From Klebsiella pneumoniae (GTDB taxonomy: Bacteria; Pseudomonadota; Gammaproteobacteria; Ga0077536), in assembly GCA_945873015.1 (NCBI GenBank), contig CAMCBY010000267.1:1-6157 (forward strand): a DNA stretch of 6,157 nucleotides. Reading direction: 5' to 3'. Shown here in pieces: positions 6,000 through 6,157 of this stretch (position 1 is the stretch's first letter; each line of letters opens with the position of its first letter). A program made the translations under genes and the position numbers. The notes beneath the pieces were generated by a model. It saw only the letters and a list, made by a program, of their open reading frames with translations. It did no database searches and was not told the origin of the DNA.

Positions 6000-6157
6000 C
6001 TATTCATCGACATAGTGCAAATAGCCCATGAGCGCGCGCAGCCCCCGCTGTGTGAGCGCCACCGTATCGCACGAGGCATCAACCGCCGCGGATCCGACCA
6101 AGGATTTTGTGATTTTCAGGCAATCAACAGCCGCCGCAGCTGGCAGTCGCGGCGCCA
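6000..6157 (-). CDS. Possible C-terminal end of an unidentified gene, running off the right edge
   Basis: A minus-strand frame is open from the window edge to a TAG at 6000-6002, about 52 codons, ending ...VALTQRGLRALMGYLHYVDE. I do not recognise a family. In its favour are its strand, shared with all other genes here, and its plausible helical tail. Against it are short length, only moderate G+C at third positions and a competing open frame on the plus strand (ATG at 6028, no ribosome site). If real, it ends 93 bp before the exported cyclase starts. Confidence 0.25.
   Translation of the reverse strand, partial: APRLPAAAAVDCLKITKSLVGSAAVDASCDTVALTQRGLRALMGYLHYVDE

Noticed and set aside
1..6157. 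CRISPR array, tRNA or rRNA genes
   Set aside because: No regularly spaced short repeats and no tRNA- or rRNA-like sequence seen on either strand.

Overview
This is a GC-rich window from a Gram-negative bacterium, most likely a proteobacterium. The pointers are an exported protein with a VPxPA-type C-terminal exosortase sorting signal, a HigA-type antitoxin, a UshA-like periplasmic nucleotidase and high G+C third positions. No taxonomic marker gene is present, so the assignment stays general. Every gene I can support is on the minus strand, so transcription runs right to left.

In transcription order: (1) a doubtful C-terminal reading frame at the right edge (6000-6157); (2) an exported cyclase-family (PF04199) metal hydrolase (4968-5906); (3) a solitary HigA-like antitoxin with a rearranged N-terminus (4648-4923); (4) a 135-bp repeat copy (4502-4636); (5) a decayed catabolic fragment holding a 5'-truncated SMP-30/gluconolactonase-like gene (3945-4501), an intact cytoplasmic cyclase-family hydrolase (3115-3921) and the first codons of a third gene (3053-3100); (6) a second, 98.5% identical, same-orientation copy of the 135-bp repeat (2918-3052); (7) about 570 bp without a gene, containing a strong inverted repeat (2824-2871); (8) a VPVPA-CTERM exported protein (1768-2337); and (9) a 5'-nucleotidase/metallophosphatase, nearly complete, running off the left edge (1-1710).

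The most unusual structure is the 1.58-kb unit in the middle. The remnants of a three-gene catabolic operon lie exactly between two direct copies of a 135-bp sequence, and the genes at both ends of the operon are cut at the repeat edges. This looks like an IS-mediated or other repeat-mediated capture or deletion scar rather than normal operon structure. The repeat has motifs typical of a transposon end but no transposase, and I cannot name its family.

The left part (VPVPA-CTERM protein, then nucleotidase, 57 bp apart) may be one transcription unit of envelope or extracellular proteins, possibly for scavenging phosphate or nucleotides. I see no evidence for a complete new defence or other large undescribed system.
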